NCBI GenBank assembly: GCA_028023455.1
Contig: JAQFVV010000042.1
Span: 6,283,922 to 6,347,921 of the forward strand
Direction: 5' to 3'
Length of the DNA stretch: 64,000 nucleotides
DNA from: Epiperipatus broadwayi
Lineage: Eukaryota; Onychophora; Udeonychophora; Euonychophora; Peripatidae
The notes beneath the pieces were generated by a model that was not told the DNA's origin, did no database searches, and was given only the letters and a program-made list of their open reading frames with translations. Position 1 is the stretch's first letter; each line of letters starts with the position of its first letter. Both the position numbers and the translations under genes were made by a program. Of this stretch, positions 50,926 to 64,000 are shown piece by piece.

Positions 50926-53900
50926 GGAAATTCATATTAAATGATTTTATAAAGGAAGAAGTCACCTTGTTAATTTTATTAAAGCTGAAATCTCTATTAA
51001 AGAATTTGCAACTCTTGATTAAATCATTGAGATGGTAGAAAAGTTGTCAATTTTTAATGAATTTATTGTTCTTTTATGAGATCCATAATAACCCTAATAA
51101 GAAACTGAAATAAAGTTACGAAAATCTTTCAACATAATATATAAGTATATGACATATTTCAGAAAATAGGTTAATTTTATCTTTTTCAATAATTGTAAAT
51201 TTAGCACTTATAGAATAAAAGTAAATAATTCGTGATTTTTCTGGTTTGGATTGCAATAAATTTAAAAACAGCAAATCTATTGAAGTTTTTCTAGTACAGA
51301 TAATATGAACTGTGTTTGCAAATTTTCAGAAGAAAAAAAGGATAAAACTATTATAGTGTTATCATATAACAATTCATCATTAATCTAAAATATTTATTTA
51401 CTGTTATTTGTATACACTGAAAACAATTATTTTAACTAAAAATATGAAACACTATCTTTTCTAATGATATTAATGAATAAGGTATATAACAACTGGATAA
51501 TATAGTGAAATTATTGTTTTCAAGGAATAGAGAAAATAAATAATAAATAAAAGAAAATGATAGTACCAAGATCACTTTAAAAAGAATAATTTAATGCATT
51601 ATTCTCTGAAATATATATTTCCTGGTTTATAGAAACTTGGGTGAGATACAAATGAAGAAAGATGGAAATACAGAATTTTTAAAGACTTTCATGTATGAAT
51701 CAATAGCATGTTGATCCAGTGTTAGGTTTATTATACATTGGTAACTTGTTGCTTTTTAATTTCAGGTTTAAAAGTCTTATTCAATAGGGAGATTTGCATT
51801 TTATAAGAAAATTAAACAATTATCATTACATATTTATTCCATTAAGTTGTTTTCAGATTATAATGAATCTGGGATATACTATCCCTATCATTTCTTATTA
51901 TGATATATAAATCTTTTATCTAAATAAATACCATATGCTCCCATTTTCATCATAATATTTCCATTTTTCAATATAAAATGTCTACTTAATAATTTCATTT
52001 AGAACAAATTGATAAACAAATAATAAACTACCATAAAATATTTACAGTTATTTCCTCTATTTACTTTCTCCACTTTCTTAATATAGTTTTTTGATCATTT
52101 ACCTTCTACTACCACTAACCATCACATGTATGGAGAGTTTTGCTCTGTGTGCCTTCTATTATCTCAGTATAACTGGGGAATTCTTAAATGACTTATGAAT
52201 TGACTCTGCTATTATTGAAAATTATAACTTTTTAAATTTACATCAAATAAGTATCAAAATAATCTTTGAGTTTAGGAATTTCATTTTCTTATTTCAAGTG
52301 AAATATTCTTATGTTCTCAAATACTGATTTTTAATCTATAAAATATGTATAATTTACCTTTATGTTTTGTATTGTGGGTGTGTGAGACAACTATTTTCAT
52401 GTTGATGTTAAATTATCACACAGGCTGAAATAATAGAAACAATTTAATGAAGACATCAACTTATAGATACAAACAAATGCCTAATATTATCTTAAATTAT
52501 TCAATTTATAAAAGATATTCTATCTATTCAGCTGACTTCAATAACTGTTAAGAGGGCATACATTGTTCCTTGTCTGTATTATGAATTTTCTTCTGCTGGA
52601 ATAATGATCTAAAATATATTCATTAATTTTTACATGCAAACTTATCATGATTTAAGATAACATTTTAAAAACTTTTCATGGGTTTGTGCTTAAACATTTA
52701 TTACTAAGAAGAATCATATCTCCAACTACACCAAAAAAACAATGTTTGGTGAAATAATGTATTTCTTGATGTGATATAATGTAAAAGGGAATTGCTTAAT
52801 GCCTTAATTATTTCTGTTTTGCTGTCTATTAAATTCACTACAACTACTCTTCTGTAGAACAACAGGTACTTAAAGAAGCTATAATTATTTTGTGGAAACA
52901 TTATAAAATATTTAAGGATATCATTTCTACAAGATGTGTTTCTTTTAACTCATAACCACTAAATGAAAACCCAAATCATTTTGAAATTTCCAAAATAATA
53001 TCCATGTTCATTTTAAACAATTATGAAAAAAGAATTTCATTGAGTCATTCATACTATAAAATGTAATTCACTTCCTGGCATTTTCTGGATTTATTACTAA
53101 TTATGATGAAAAAATAAATTACTGTAAATGTGAACGCTACTATGGCTGCACGTACGCACACATATAAAATTTGCTTGTTGATTTAAGTTTAAACCTCGGT
53201 TAATACTATTTTTAAAATAGTAATAAAATCAAATCATACATCTTGTGATTTAACTTTATAAGATTATACTACAAATTAATATAACGACTGTTCTAATAGC
53301 TCTAAACAAGCTTTTCCAATAAATGCCACAAGAAAAAGCATTTAATATCTCTATCTAGAATTATCCCTATTTCCAAACTTGTTTCGAACTCATTTATTAA
53401 CAAAATATTTATAGACATAGCCCCTAAAAAGATATATTAGAAAAGGAAAATTTATTATAAAAGATTTTCCAGTTACCAATATTAGAATAAGTCAGCATAG
53501 ACTTGTTTATATTTTTAACTACAACCTTTATTTGATCTTTCAGTTATAACAATTGTAATATTTATAAACATTTCATTGCTTGTTTGTCTAAAATATTTTT
53601 AAGCAACTATTAAAATATGTAATCTTTAACCGTTTTAAGAATGATAGATTTCAAATAATTGTGACTTATAAATCTTGAATACTGTCATTTTATATTGATA
53701 TTTACTTCTGAATTGTACAGAAAATAAAATCAAAATATGTTCGCACATAAACCATAAATATAATTTAATATAATAGCATGCAATAGATTTGATTATTTAA
53801 TCATATGCATAAATAAGCATATGAATAATACAAATGTTTAATGTCTTATATTTAAATTCATATCGTTTTTTCCTTCTCTCATACATATTGGCAGATAAAA

Positions 53901-54049
53901 TTTTGTGTAAGAACGCCAAGTATTTTATATATTTTACTTATCTGGTAGAGAAGTACAGGCAGTTCTATACTTTCGTACAATTGATTTTTATTGATATTGA
54001 ACTGGGTGGGAGAAAATCGCTGTGAATATCTAATTTAAAATCTCAATCT
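50926..54049. other. A+T-rich stretch with one repeat scrap
   Basis: Near 52108-52153, CTACCACTAACCATCACATG is followed directly by TATGGAGAGTTTTGCT. These are the two ends of the dispersed family joined together, an internally deleted copy. Otherwise nothing was recognised. Confidence 0.5.
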
Positions 54050-54960
54050 TATCTCTGACTGTACTTTCACTATTGCAGCAAATCAGCCCTTCGAGCAGAG
54101 AAGTATAATACCACAGGTAGATGATATACCACAGTACCTGTAATCAGAACGAGGCTGTGCAAAGTATAAACTACGATCACATTTTCAGGCTATAGAACTC
54201 TTCGGCTGCTAGATTCAAGTCCCTGCCTTCCAAAGCATCTTATTTGTTTTGAGGCTTAACCTCAGGCACAAGATAACCACAGGTTATATAGTCAGCATGC
54301 CCAGATGACAGGTATACAATCTAGCGCTTGATATATCCCCAAACTAGCTCCTTTTTCAATTGTGAAGGGAAATATTTAACACACTTGCCCAATGCTTATA
54401 ATTAACTATAACTTAACCTATTAGTGACACAATTATAAGAGAGAGAATCGATCAGACAATAATTAAGCAAACAAATAATTCACACACATTCATAATTAAA
54501 ACACATCATAATATAATAAGAATTTATGGGATCAACTTAAAGATTACTGTGGCTGTAGTTATTAAAGTTCATTAAAGTCTTTCATTCAAATAAATGTTCG
54601 AGTCTTTTAAATAGGATATTATGGATTATATTTATCTAGGATTTTCTTTTCGGATAGCATGTTACCCTCTCATGGATACGGTTACTTCCTTGTTCCAGAT
54701 TTGTCAATCACCAACTGGTTGGCCTTTTCCTTTCCATCGATGATTTGGCTTCTTACTGATTTTTCATGTTTCAGTGAAGGAGAGAGAGTTTATCAGTAGT
54801 CTACAGATCATTAGATGAGCATGAGTTCTAGATAGAAAGAATCTAATGGTACGAAGAACTGGGATTGAAGGCTAGTCGCACATTCCGGTTGCTGTACAGC
54901 ACTGCATGCTGCTAGCGTTGCCTTCTCTTCTTTAAAAGTTTTTTTTATAAGACAGTAATT
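54050..54960. other. Unclassified GC-richer block
   Basis: Composition is clearly less A+T-rich than the flanks, especially near 54060-54360 and 54640-54930, as for an inserted element. No open frame with a known motif, no terminal repeat and no tRNA-like fold was found by reading. An LTR or non-coding part of a retroelement is possible. Confidence 0.35.
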
Positions 54961-56421
54961 CTGAATGATAATGAATATAGACTATATAATAAAAATAGTA
55001 ATATAATAATGAATGATTGAATGAATCTCTTGGTCTTTTTATATGCTTCTTCATTGTTTTCTATTTATTATTATTCAATCTGGTTTAATTAAATTTTATA
55101 TTTCCTTAATTAAATTTGTATTCTGTTTTAATCTAACTTCTTGCTTAGATTGATCTAAGGTTTGATAAAATAATGTCTGTGTTCTTTTGTTTCTTTGATT
55201 AATGCAGTGGGAGTTTTTTTTTTATCAGCCAAGTAATCTTTTAAGTGAATTCAAATTTAAAAGTTTTCTGATTTACAAATTATAAATTTTAGTTCAGTTT
55301 CATTTTTACATATTTTTTTTTTCTATTTTGATGAAAAAATTTGCCTTTATTAATTCATAAACAAAAAAACAACAGTGTTGATATAAACAAAAAAAATCAA
55401 GGTTTCATAAAGATGGCAAATCTTTTGCTTCAATCGTTTATATAATTTAAGCCGTTCGACAATATGTTCAGTCATGAAAAACAAATACATAATTAAGAAT
55501 ATTTCCAAATTCATAATCTTCATTATGCTTTTAAATGTTTTTAATAATTTATCTAGATCTTATACACATATGATTGTGTTGTGCATGTCTATACACTGCA
55601 TTTAGCCTCATTTTTTCCTCTCAAAATAAAAAAATTGTAGATAAAAAATATTTTCAAAGTATGAAAATTTATTATATATTTTTTTAGAAATAGAATCATA
55701 ATACTTATCAGAAATATATATGTACATGTATTTTGAAAAACCTTTTTGATTTTTTTTTACATTGCTCTACTTTCATATATTTCAACTTTCAGACACATTT
55801 CAAAAACCAATTAGGTAGCAAAGTAGAGGTCTACTTGTATTGGATATATTTTGATTTGTAGAAATAAATATGATGCATGGTTTATTTACTAGAAACAATA
55901 ATAATTGAATTTAATTTGGATGCAGTGCAGGATATTTGGAATTTATTTCTAAAATTTTCATCACATTTTTGGGAGCAATATTAAAATATCTTAGCAAAGG
56001 TATTTTTAAAATTAAAATTCACTTCTATGAAAAATCGAATCATAATTAATTTGAGTAATATTATTTATGATTAAACACTTTTTTGAATCTTTCTTAACTA
56101 TCATGTAGCAGTAAAATATTCTCGATTTTTAAATTAATGTATATATTTAAATTATATGTTAAAACAAATATCCTATTAAAGTACAGAAAGTAATATATTT
56201 TTATCATTTATTTTCTCATGGCAGTTCATTTTTAATTTAATTATTTTAGACAATCCAAAACTATTTGAAAATTCAAAAAAGTCTATAAATTTTCAGTCTT
56301 TTAATATTGATGTATTAAAACATAGCAATAGTATTCCAAATTACTTGTGAAACTTAATCTATTTGAGAAAAAAAATGCTGCTATGATATAAACATTTAGA
56401 CAATGCTCTCTATTATTTAAC

Positions 56422-56900
56422 ATGGATAATATATCTAAGAATGCCATTTTATGTGATTTCTGTATTGATAGTTTACTTGTTGACCGTCACTATATTGTTT
56501 GTAAAGGTTGTGGAAATCAATTTCACTTTACTTGCTCTTCTGTTCTTTCAAACTTACAAATATATGATAACTAAGAAAAGAGATCGATGGCAATAAAACG
56601 TCTGTAAAGGCAGAATCATCATACAATTGATGAAAAGAACAGAATTTATTAACACTTGTTCTGGAATTTAGAACCATTATATTGGATTTTAAACAAAAAC
56701 ATACAGCTGTAAGTAAAATGGCAAAAGGCACCAAGGATATATTTGAAGATAATAAAGAGAAAATTTCTTGAGAGGCTAAAATTGTCTTAAAAGAGAATGG
56801 ATGTTTCATTGTCAAATCAAATGGACAACCTAGAAATAAGGTGTGTTGAATTAAGATGTTGAAATACAAAATATCCCATACTGAGCAGATGAATCTTTAT
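56422..56900 (+). pseudogene. PHD-finger ORF1 relic of a non-LTR element
   Basis: A 50-codon frame from ATG 56422 to TAA 56572-56574 reads ILCDFCIDSLL, then IVCKGCGNQFHFTCSS: C-x2-C, C-x2-C, x4-H-x2-C of a PHD-type zinc finger. In a shifted frame the next bases give RWQ*NVCK, where a stop replaces the expected first Cys of the closing W-x-C-x2-C. PHD fingers occur in ORF1 proteins of CR1/L2-like retroelements, and the downstream Lys/Glu-rich remains (GTKDIFEDNKEKIS near 56725-56770) fit the coiled coil that follows. A broken host PHD gene is less likely. Confidence 0.5.
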
Positions 56901-56989
56901 TGATTTGATATCTATTTTACTGAAAAAAATAGATATACTTGGCAAATTACTACATTATATACTACAGGTCAAGTTTGTATAACTAGTTA

Positions 56990-58990
56990 ACAAGACGGAA
57001 AGCCCAAGTCAGACTATCAACCATCCAGTACAGAGTTACCCCTGTCATAGGTTTAAACCCAACGACCTTCCTCGTCTCCACCCTCCAGTTAATATCCTTG
57101 ATGGTAACCACTCGCCCTCCCCATTATGCCATAGCTTAATTCATCGAATCAAACATGGATGCTCTATCTCAGGGTTCCTTATCTAGCTATGAACTATACT
57201 GATGTTCACTTCCAGGGTGTGCATTGGACCCCGACCACAAATTATAGGTAGATATATAAATAAAGTGTGTGATTAAATATTTATCAGACGAACACTAGCG
57301 ATTGGATTATAGTTAATTATTTATTAATATAAATATAAGCGGTGGTTATAAATAAATTAGCTGCCAGTTATCACAACATGATGAATGATGATGGTTACAT
57401 AAATATGTAGTGCCTTAATATGCTATCATTATAATGACTGGCCGCCCATACTATCCAATGTGGCTTAATCAAGCATTTACTTAGCTATCTTGTGTTGGTT
57501 TTGAACTTGGTCGATTGGGATTCATACGGAGATTTACAACTAAACAAACGTGAATTATTTGTGGAAATGTTACTGACTCTTTTACAGTAGCTAAAGCTAA
57601 AATAAAGTATATTCCCTTAGGAGATAAAGGCAATGGTTGGAATAGGTTCCAGTCTTAGACCGCAGAGGTATATCTGCTTCTAACCTAGAGTACCTTGAAT
57701 TCTGGACATAAAGAGTTACGCCATGGTATGCTATATCCGGGATTTGGGGTTGCAGCAACTTTCTAGTGTCTGTAGAACCTGGACTGAGGTATGTCAGAAG
57801 ATCGAGCTCCCGGATGGCCCTACTGTCACTTTGGACAGGCATATAACGGAAGACCACGCCTAACATATATAATTTGGAGTAAGCTTAGCCTTGTGAACCA
57901 GTCAAGAATAATTATATCAATTATAGGGACTCGAATACGGTCCGTTGGTTTATTAATAAGAAAAGAATAATTCACGTATAGTTGCCATTCAATGATAATA
58001 ACTATACAGCATTTAAACCCACACAGGCATTTAAAATAGACAGCAAATATAGCTGTGAGAAATAATTAATACGTTATATATTTACCATGGGCAGACAATC
58101 GCACTAACAGGTTATTTAACATTAACATTTATCAAGTATCTTAGGCTTTATCCTCTATAACATTATACATATATATTTTACTAAATTTATTCAGCATATA
58201 TTTCCTTATCGTACCTTCAATGAAATAAGTTTATTTGTGACTTCAGTATTTATTAATTACGCGTTATATGTATATAGATAAATAGGTTATAATTTAGTTA
58301 GTTGACAGTTTAGATACTTTCTTAGAATTTACGAGTTAATTTATAAGAACTATGATTTATCATTTTTATACACAAGTGATACAAAATACATTAGTTATAA
58401 CTTATCATGACGGGAGGATCTATTTTGGACGACTTATGCGTTACTCACTAATTTCACTTATTGATTTTATTTATAATCTTAACGTTACGAATATTTTGGC
58501 GTCTCTGACTCGGATGGTCCCCAGTGATCTGGCTAGAATCCAAAAGGAGCATAAACAAGGTTCATTAATTAATTATAGATCTCTCCATCATGTAAAGTAG
58601 AATAATTACACATATATTAAAAGAATATAATTATAGTGTGATAACTGAATTAGCAACTAGCTTAATTGGATAAAATAATAGATTACATATTAATATTACG
58701 ATCAAGAAATATATTTTACCGAGGTTAATTAAGTTAAAATTTATCTAGGTTAAGACCAAGCAAGTCTGATAGATTTAGTTACAGTTTAAAAAAATAAAAT
58801 ACATTAGTAAAAGTTTACCGACATTCTAGTTGATTTCTTGATGATGGATGAGCGAATCATGAGGAATAACAGGTGGTAGCAATGAGGATAGTCTCTCTCC
58901 TTACAAATTACTCTGGAACAACTAGGACGCCCGACTCCCCGGCCTTATGACCCGGAGAAACCGACGTTGCTTACTCAGCCATTCTTTTAG
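56990..58990. other. Unclassified GC-richer block of about 2 kb
   Basis: GC-richer margins (57000-57240, 57620-57860 and 58900-58990) surround a more A+T-rich core. Scattered open frames of 80-90 codons (58352-58600 on +, 57597-57866 on -) have no recognised motif. Abrupt composition changes at both ends suggest one inserted element, such as a long LTR, but I could not define terminal repeats or a target duplication. Confidence 0.35.
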
Positions 58991-59460
58991 GTACAGCGCA
59001 CATTGTGAAGGATAAAATTTTACGTATTAAGATAAAGTTCTTTCGCTATGGTTTCAATATTTTTTTGCTATTTTCTCAATAATACGATACTCTTGTTTAG
59101 AAGTTATTAGATTAAGATTTCACTCTATACGTTTATAACTATATCTCTTGATATTCTTAACAATGGGATTTCTTCCCTTATATTTCTATGTTTTTGCCTC
59201 CAGTGCATTCTCGAAAGTTAATTGCTGATGTTCCTTAAGTGCATCTCTTACATTTTGTCGCCACTTTGTCTGGCTGTGTATTGTATTCATATTTTCTTGG
59301 TACAATGTATTTCCTCTTCAAGCTGATAAACTGTAACTATTTTTGCATGGCTTTAGGGATACAGTACGCAGTTACTTTACTTAATGCATTTCGAACCACT
59401 CTCCCATTGTATATTCAATTTTAATATTTGCAAATGTTTTTAATGGTTTTAAAACACTTT

Positions 59461-59526
59461 AAATTTAGCTGAAACTTTTCTAATAAATCACTTAAATTTA
59501 GCTGAAACTTTTCTAATAAATCACTT
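59461..59526. repeat. Perfect tandem repeat, 2 x 33 bp
   Basis: Two adjacent identical 33-bp units begin AAATTTAGCTGAAACTTTTC and end AATCACTT; a third copy starts with AAAT and then diverges. The exactness indicates a recent slippage or duplication. Confidence 0.95.
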
Positions 59527-62500
59527 AAATATTTCATTTACCTGAGATTGCCAAATCTGATTACGAAATACATTTTACTTTAACCATTTACCTACTGTAA
59601 TTGCACCACACGTGCCTATGCTTAATGTATGTGGGATGATATTATTAATAACTCTTTTTGATGCTGGGAGATATGTTTGAACACAGTACATGAAGCAAGT
59701 ATATCTACAGGTAGATATGCGCTGCTTCAATATCATTATTAGATATCAAATGAGATCACATGGCAATCATCCAGTTGTTGTGGTTATAGAATTTAAGGCA
59801 GAGAATATAGCAAAATTTTTACTTCAAAAATGATCAATTATTTTATTCATAGAAGGTATAGTAAATTTGGGAAGTACGTTAATGAAAGACTTCATTCAAC
59901 AAAAAACTATTATGAGCAGTTGGGAAAAAATTCAACTCAAGTTTATGTACTCTGTGGATGGAAGAATATATTTTCTGCTAAAATATACCTATAATTTGGT
60001 CAGAGTGGGACTTACAATCTTTGTGACTTATGAAAAGGATTTGATGTGATTCACAATAATAATACTGGATTGAATATATTCATTATGAATGAAAATTTCC
60101 AAGGATATAGTAATTTCTTTGTTAGATTTCTGCCATGATTTTATATTGTTCATATTTATCAAATATCAATTTTTTTATTTAGTGAAAAGTTGAAACAAGT
60201 TTTTAATTTATATCTGCTTCATTTATGATTATTAGTGATAAGACTTTAGTTTATTGGAACAGAGTTATAATTTAGAAATCATTAACTACTTTTAAAAAAA
60301 AAATCCAGTCTGTCATAATTTCCAACTAGTACTCTTTTCTTCTAATATAAATTGTGGTTACTCTCTGATCACATATTTATTTTTAAAAAAAATATCTGGT
60401 TTAATCTAGATACTTACGATTAATAATGTCTCCATGTCAGGATGCCAAGTGTTTATTTGGGCTATTTTTAGGTTATTTCTGATTAAATCTATTAGCTAAT
60501 TTATTATAATTAATTTGTGAAATGCTTGCACACTCACTCATACTCACATTTCAAATAAGCATACGTTTTTTGCAATAAATAATTATTATATCCTAGTTTT
60601 GCATTATTTAAGATGTGTAAAATATTATTAAACTGTTTAAATAATTTACTTATTGCAAAAGATGTATTTATCTTAAAATTAAACGCATATACAAAAGTGA
60701 CTTATCATAAAATATTACTTTTAAAAGACACTTTAAATTTCTAATATTTTAATTATAGACATCTAAATTAGTTGTCTGATTCGGCTTAAAATGCAATTAA
60801 TTGAACCAAACTAATTAAGCAGATAACGAAAGGAATTTAATTAGCAAAACACCAGTTTAATTAAATTCCACCTTAATTTATAAACTAGTATACTCCAAAA
60901 AACAAAAGAAACTAAACAGACAAAAAGGGGTTTTGGGAAGGATGCCAGAGGGAGAAAGAGAATGCCTTCAGTGAATTCTTGGAGAGCATCTGTTGCAAAT
61001 GAATACCATGAGAATTGCGAATCACCCTATTTTGAGGAAGAAACGAATTAAAATGTAGAAGCCATACATTTGATTATAGTGCGAATATTCCTTATTGTAC
61101 ATACATAGTGTATGTTTCTAATACAGCTCGGCAGAAACCAGAACTATTTTAATTTGTATACATCAATCTCTCGTCATGCCCTTAACTTGGAACTGTTGAG
61201 AACTTGTCTAAACTATAAACTAGTTAGCGAATTAAACTACTTTATGAATTAATCTCTAAACTAGTTTGTGATTTAATATTTGTGCGCTGTATTGATGAGT
61301 CAATACACAGCACTTATATATATTTCTCTGGACATTTTCTAATTTTCAGTCTCATTTTATTGGCTTAGTATATTTAATAAAGATTATTATTATATGTAAT
61401 AGCAATATATTCACATTCAGTCTTGACTATCATAATATAAAATACAATTCAGATTTTATTCAAAATACTGTGCTTAATATATACGTATGTGAATATGTAC
61501 ATAAATTTTATATATACAATATATATTTATAATTTTTATATCATAGTAATTACATAATGTTCTTCATTTCTTTTTTGTTCTAATATTAACAGTAGCAGAT
61601 TTAATTATAAGAGCATTTGTGTGATAATTTAAACAATTAAAAGCCATTAACATGGAATAGTTAATAGTTTTGGATAGAACAATTTGGTTTTGATTCTGAG
61701 AACTTGCAATTGATTTTTGAAAAAAATATAAGCTAACTTAATTCACTTTTTTTATCAGTTTTAGATTAAGATTCTAGACATAATAGAAAGTTAAAAGGAA
61801 TTTATTAGTAATGAAATTGCAAACCTTTTTGTAAAATTTCTAGATTATTCCGATACATTTTGATTTATTTATAGTTAGAATTTATAAAAATTTAATTACT
61901 GTAACATGTTTCAATAATAAGCAAACTAATTAAATATATATATCTATATAATGAAATTTCAATCTATTATTTTTCAAGAAATCAAAAAAATTAAATGATA
62001 TGCAAAAATATATATATATATTGGAATCGTAGCAGTAAAAATTGTAAATAAAAAGCGAATTAATGATTATTTATTGAAATACTCTACTCATAAAGATGTT
62101 AACTTTAACACACCTCAGATATAAATCGAAACATTTCACTCTTATTCAAAATGTATGTCTTCATATAAAGTATATAATATGTATAATTTTAATATCACTA
62201 CCGTAACATAACATTATCTTTTTTAATAAATATTTTTATAAATTAAAAAAAAAAAAGATTTCTAGTTTGCTTTGGACAAATTCTATACATAAATTGATTT
62301 CAGAAATAGTAAAATATTTATTGTAAAAATTTCTAAAGAAAACAAAACTTGTAGATAAATAAAATACAACAAAAAAACAGTCTTTTTTTTTTTTTAAAGA
62401 AAAGTATCAAAATAAGAAAAAGTTGGGAAGAAGTTATTATTGTTAATTTTCTTTTAGTAAAATAAAAATATTTTAAATTAAAACTGAAAAGTGATAGTAT

Positions 62501-64000
62501 AATTTGTCAACAATAGATGCAAAAAACCGATAGTTAAGAACAAAAAAAAAGGCAAATGATTGTTGCAGAAGAACTTTATATGTATATATGATAGATCAAG
62601 AGTTCACTGTTCATATATAATAATATTTTTATGTCATTTTATTTTTTTTTTTAAAACTATTCATGTGGGAAAATATTGAATTAGTAATATGATGGTAGAT
62701 AAAATGATAATTCAAGGAATACCAGAACTGGGTAAATGCTATTTTTGTGATAATGGTTTCGGTACCAAACATATGGGAAATGATAGTAATGGGAATAATG
62801 AAATGAGATTTCATTATATAACTTTTGTATCAATCAGAAAATAATTTTCAGTTTTGATATAACTATAATTGTTAATTTTGTCAAATACTATTTACTTTCA
62901 AATCTTCAGAATAAGCCGTTAAGTATTAATTTAAAATACGTCCTATATTTCAATGTTATTCTTTAATAATTATTATCTGTACAGAAAATCTTGTGTAATT
63001 AATAAAAAAAATTTTTTTAAAAAAGTATCTCTTTTATACATAGTCACTATCTACAAATGAAATTTTATGAATTGGTAATCAATGAATTTGTTTTTTATAA
63101 AACAAACATAATATGAATATTTATAAAAACATGAATATAACTTATTTAGAAAACAATAACTGATACTGTTTACATTTAAATATATATTTCAAATTAATAA
63201 AAAAGCACATTTAAGAAAGCAATCAAACATTGTCAAGAAGTTCTGTTATAGCGTTATCCGCTATTTGATTTAAATACATATTTGTCGCAATTTTTATTAT
63301 TGAAGCTGTGCATATATGCATGATTCATTTTTCTTTTATTTCTAGACATCTAATGTTGCACACAAATTTCATTAAAACTTACACATATAATAGTGTGTGT
63401 GACTGTACAATGCTTTAACTTGGTAAAACAGTGCAAGTAAATCTAAAAGTGAAATATTTTAAAAGTTATATAAAATCTAAATAATTATATAATTGCATGT
63501 GTTTCAGTGGGTGAGAATGATAAGAACAATGGAAAAGTTTCAGTAAGGAAAATAATCCATTAAGTACTAGCAGTAATTGGTGCATTATTTAAATATTGAT
63601 AACAAATAGTTTCAGTCTGACACCTTTGGGGGAGTAAAAATAGTAATAATACTACCCAGGAGTGTTAACAGAATATCAAGTGCTGCAGGGTAGGAAATGC
63701 ATACAAAGAGCGGTGGAGAAATGAATACATTCACATAAAAGATAATTGAAATTAAAATAAGATAAAATATGCAAATGACCATTAACTTAAAATTCCTCAA
63801 ATAAATTAATATAGAAAGGGAAGGTAAAAATTCCCCAGCATTCTTTGATAAAATACCTTAAAAATACTGAGTGTGGTCTTTTGTTAGATCAGTCTAGTCT
63901 TGTGATTCTGATTCTTGCACTGTTCAAATTTAATCTAAAGCTCTCTTACGGATTACCATCCTGTAAGAATGTATGAGTAAGCCGGAATCGGCTTTTCCGT
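59527..64000. other. A+T-rich end of the window, nothing recognised
   Basis: I looked for the next BTAF1 exon (segment with YLRLDG, then GGLGLNL and QAMDRAHRIGQ) and did not find it on the + strand. Less A+T-rich patches near 60930-61060 and 63600-63730 hold no known motif. The window ends in a short palindromic word, AAGCCGGAATCGGCTT. Confidence 0.6.

Noticed and set aside
47275-64000. Further BTAF1 exons downstream
   Set aside because: Reading the + strand for the next conserved segments (YLRLDG, GGLGLNL, DRAHRIGQ) gave nothing; the next exon most likely lies beyond the window.
1-64000. CRISPR arrays, bacterial operons, rRNA genes
   Set aside because: Repeats are irregular and transposon-like, genes have spliceosomal introns, and no rRNA-like sequence was seen.

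Overview
The window is a piece of a very A+T-rich metazoan genome (roughly three quarters A+T by eye) with long introns, many decayed retroelements, foldback repeats and microsatellites. The transposon mix fits an invertebrate, most likely an arthropod and perhaps an arachnid: an RTE-type non-LTR family, a Penelope-like element with a GIY-YIG nuclease, gypsy-like LTR elements inserted into (AT)n, and a Tc1/mariner relic. The taxon is inference. No bacterial, organellar or rRNA gene features were seen.

One host gene is recognised. Eleven exons on the + strand, from 12118 to 47274, splice in frame into about 561 codons of BTAF1 (Mot1/TAF172), the Snf2-family ATPase that removes TBP from DNA. 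They encode the last HEAT-type repeats and most of the ATPase: motif I DDMGLGKT, Ia, [17 protein letters not shown], and the start of the second RecA lobe. The 5' part of the gene (N-terminal TBP-binding HEAT array, start codon, promoter) and the 3' part (motifs V and VI, C-terminus) lie outside the window. The last intron is open and exceeds 16.7 kb. Intron sizes are bimodal: 71, 83 and 88 bp against 1 to more than 12 kb. Intron 7 is best explained as a GC-AG intron and hosts a complete but non-autonomous LTR retrotransposon (23101-28888).

Layout. 1-12117 is upstream or intronic repeat territory: two antisense RTE 3' ends, a 2.2 kb solo LTR (5341-7584) with a promoter-like block, a sense RTE relic (7592-9215), a tandem duplication, a GC-richer minisatellite with four CTCF-like motifs (10200-10449), and a cluster of related repeats (10940-11870) just before the first visible exon. 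12118-34853 holds ten exons with their introns. 34854-47124 is one intron carrying a Penelope-like fragment (minus strand), a SINE-like patch, a second RTE copy and several foldbacks. 47275-64000 is intronic or downstream: a large foldback split by a non-LTR retroelement 3' end, a PHD-finger ORF1 relic, and two unclassified GC-richer blocks.

No new multi-gene system was found. The observations most worth checking are the CTCF-like minisatellite, the interrupted giant foldback, the two foldbacks whose loops carry a stem-loop plus GAAA element resembling a hammerhead-ribozyme half, and the GC-AG intron hosting the LTR element.
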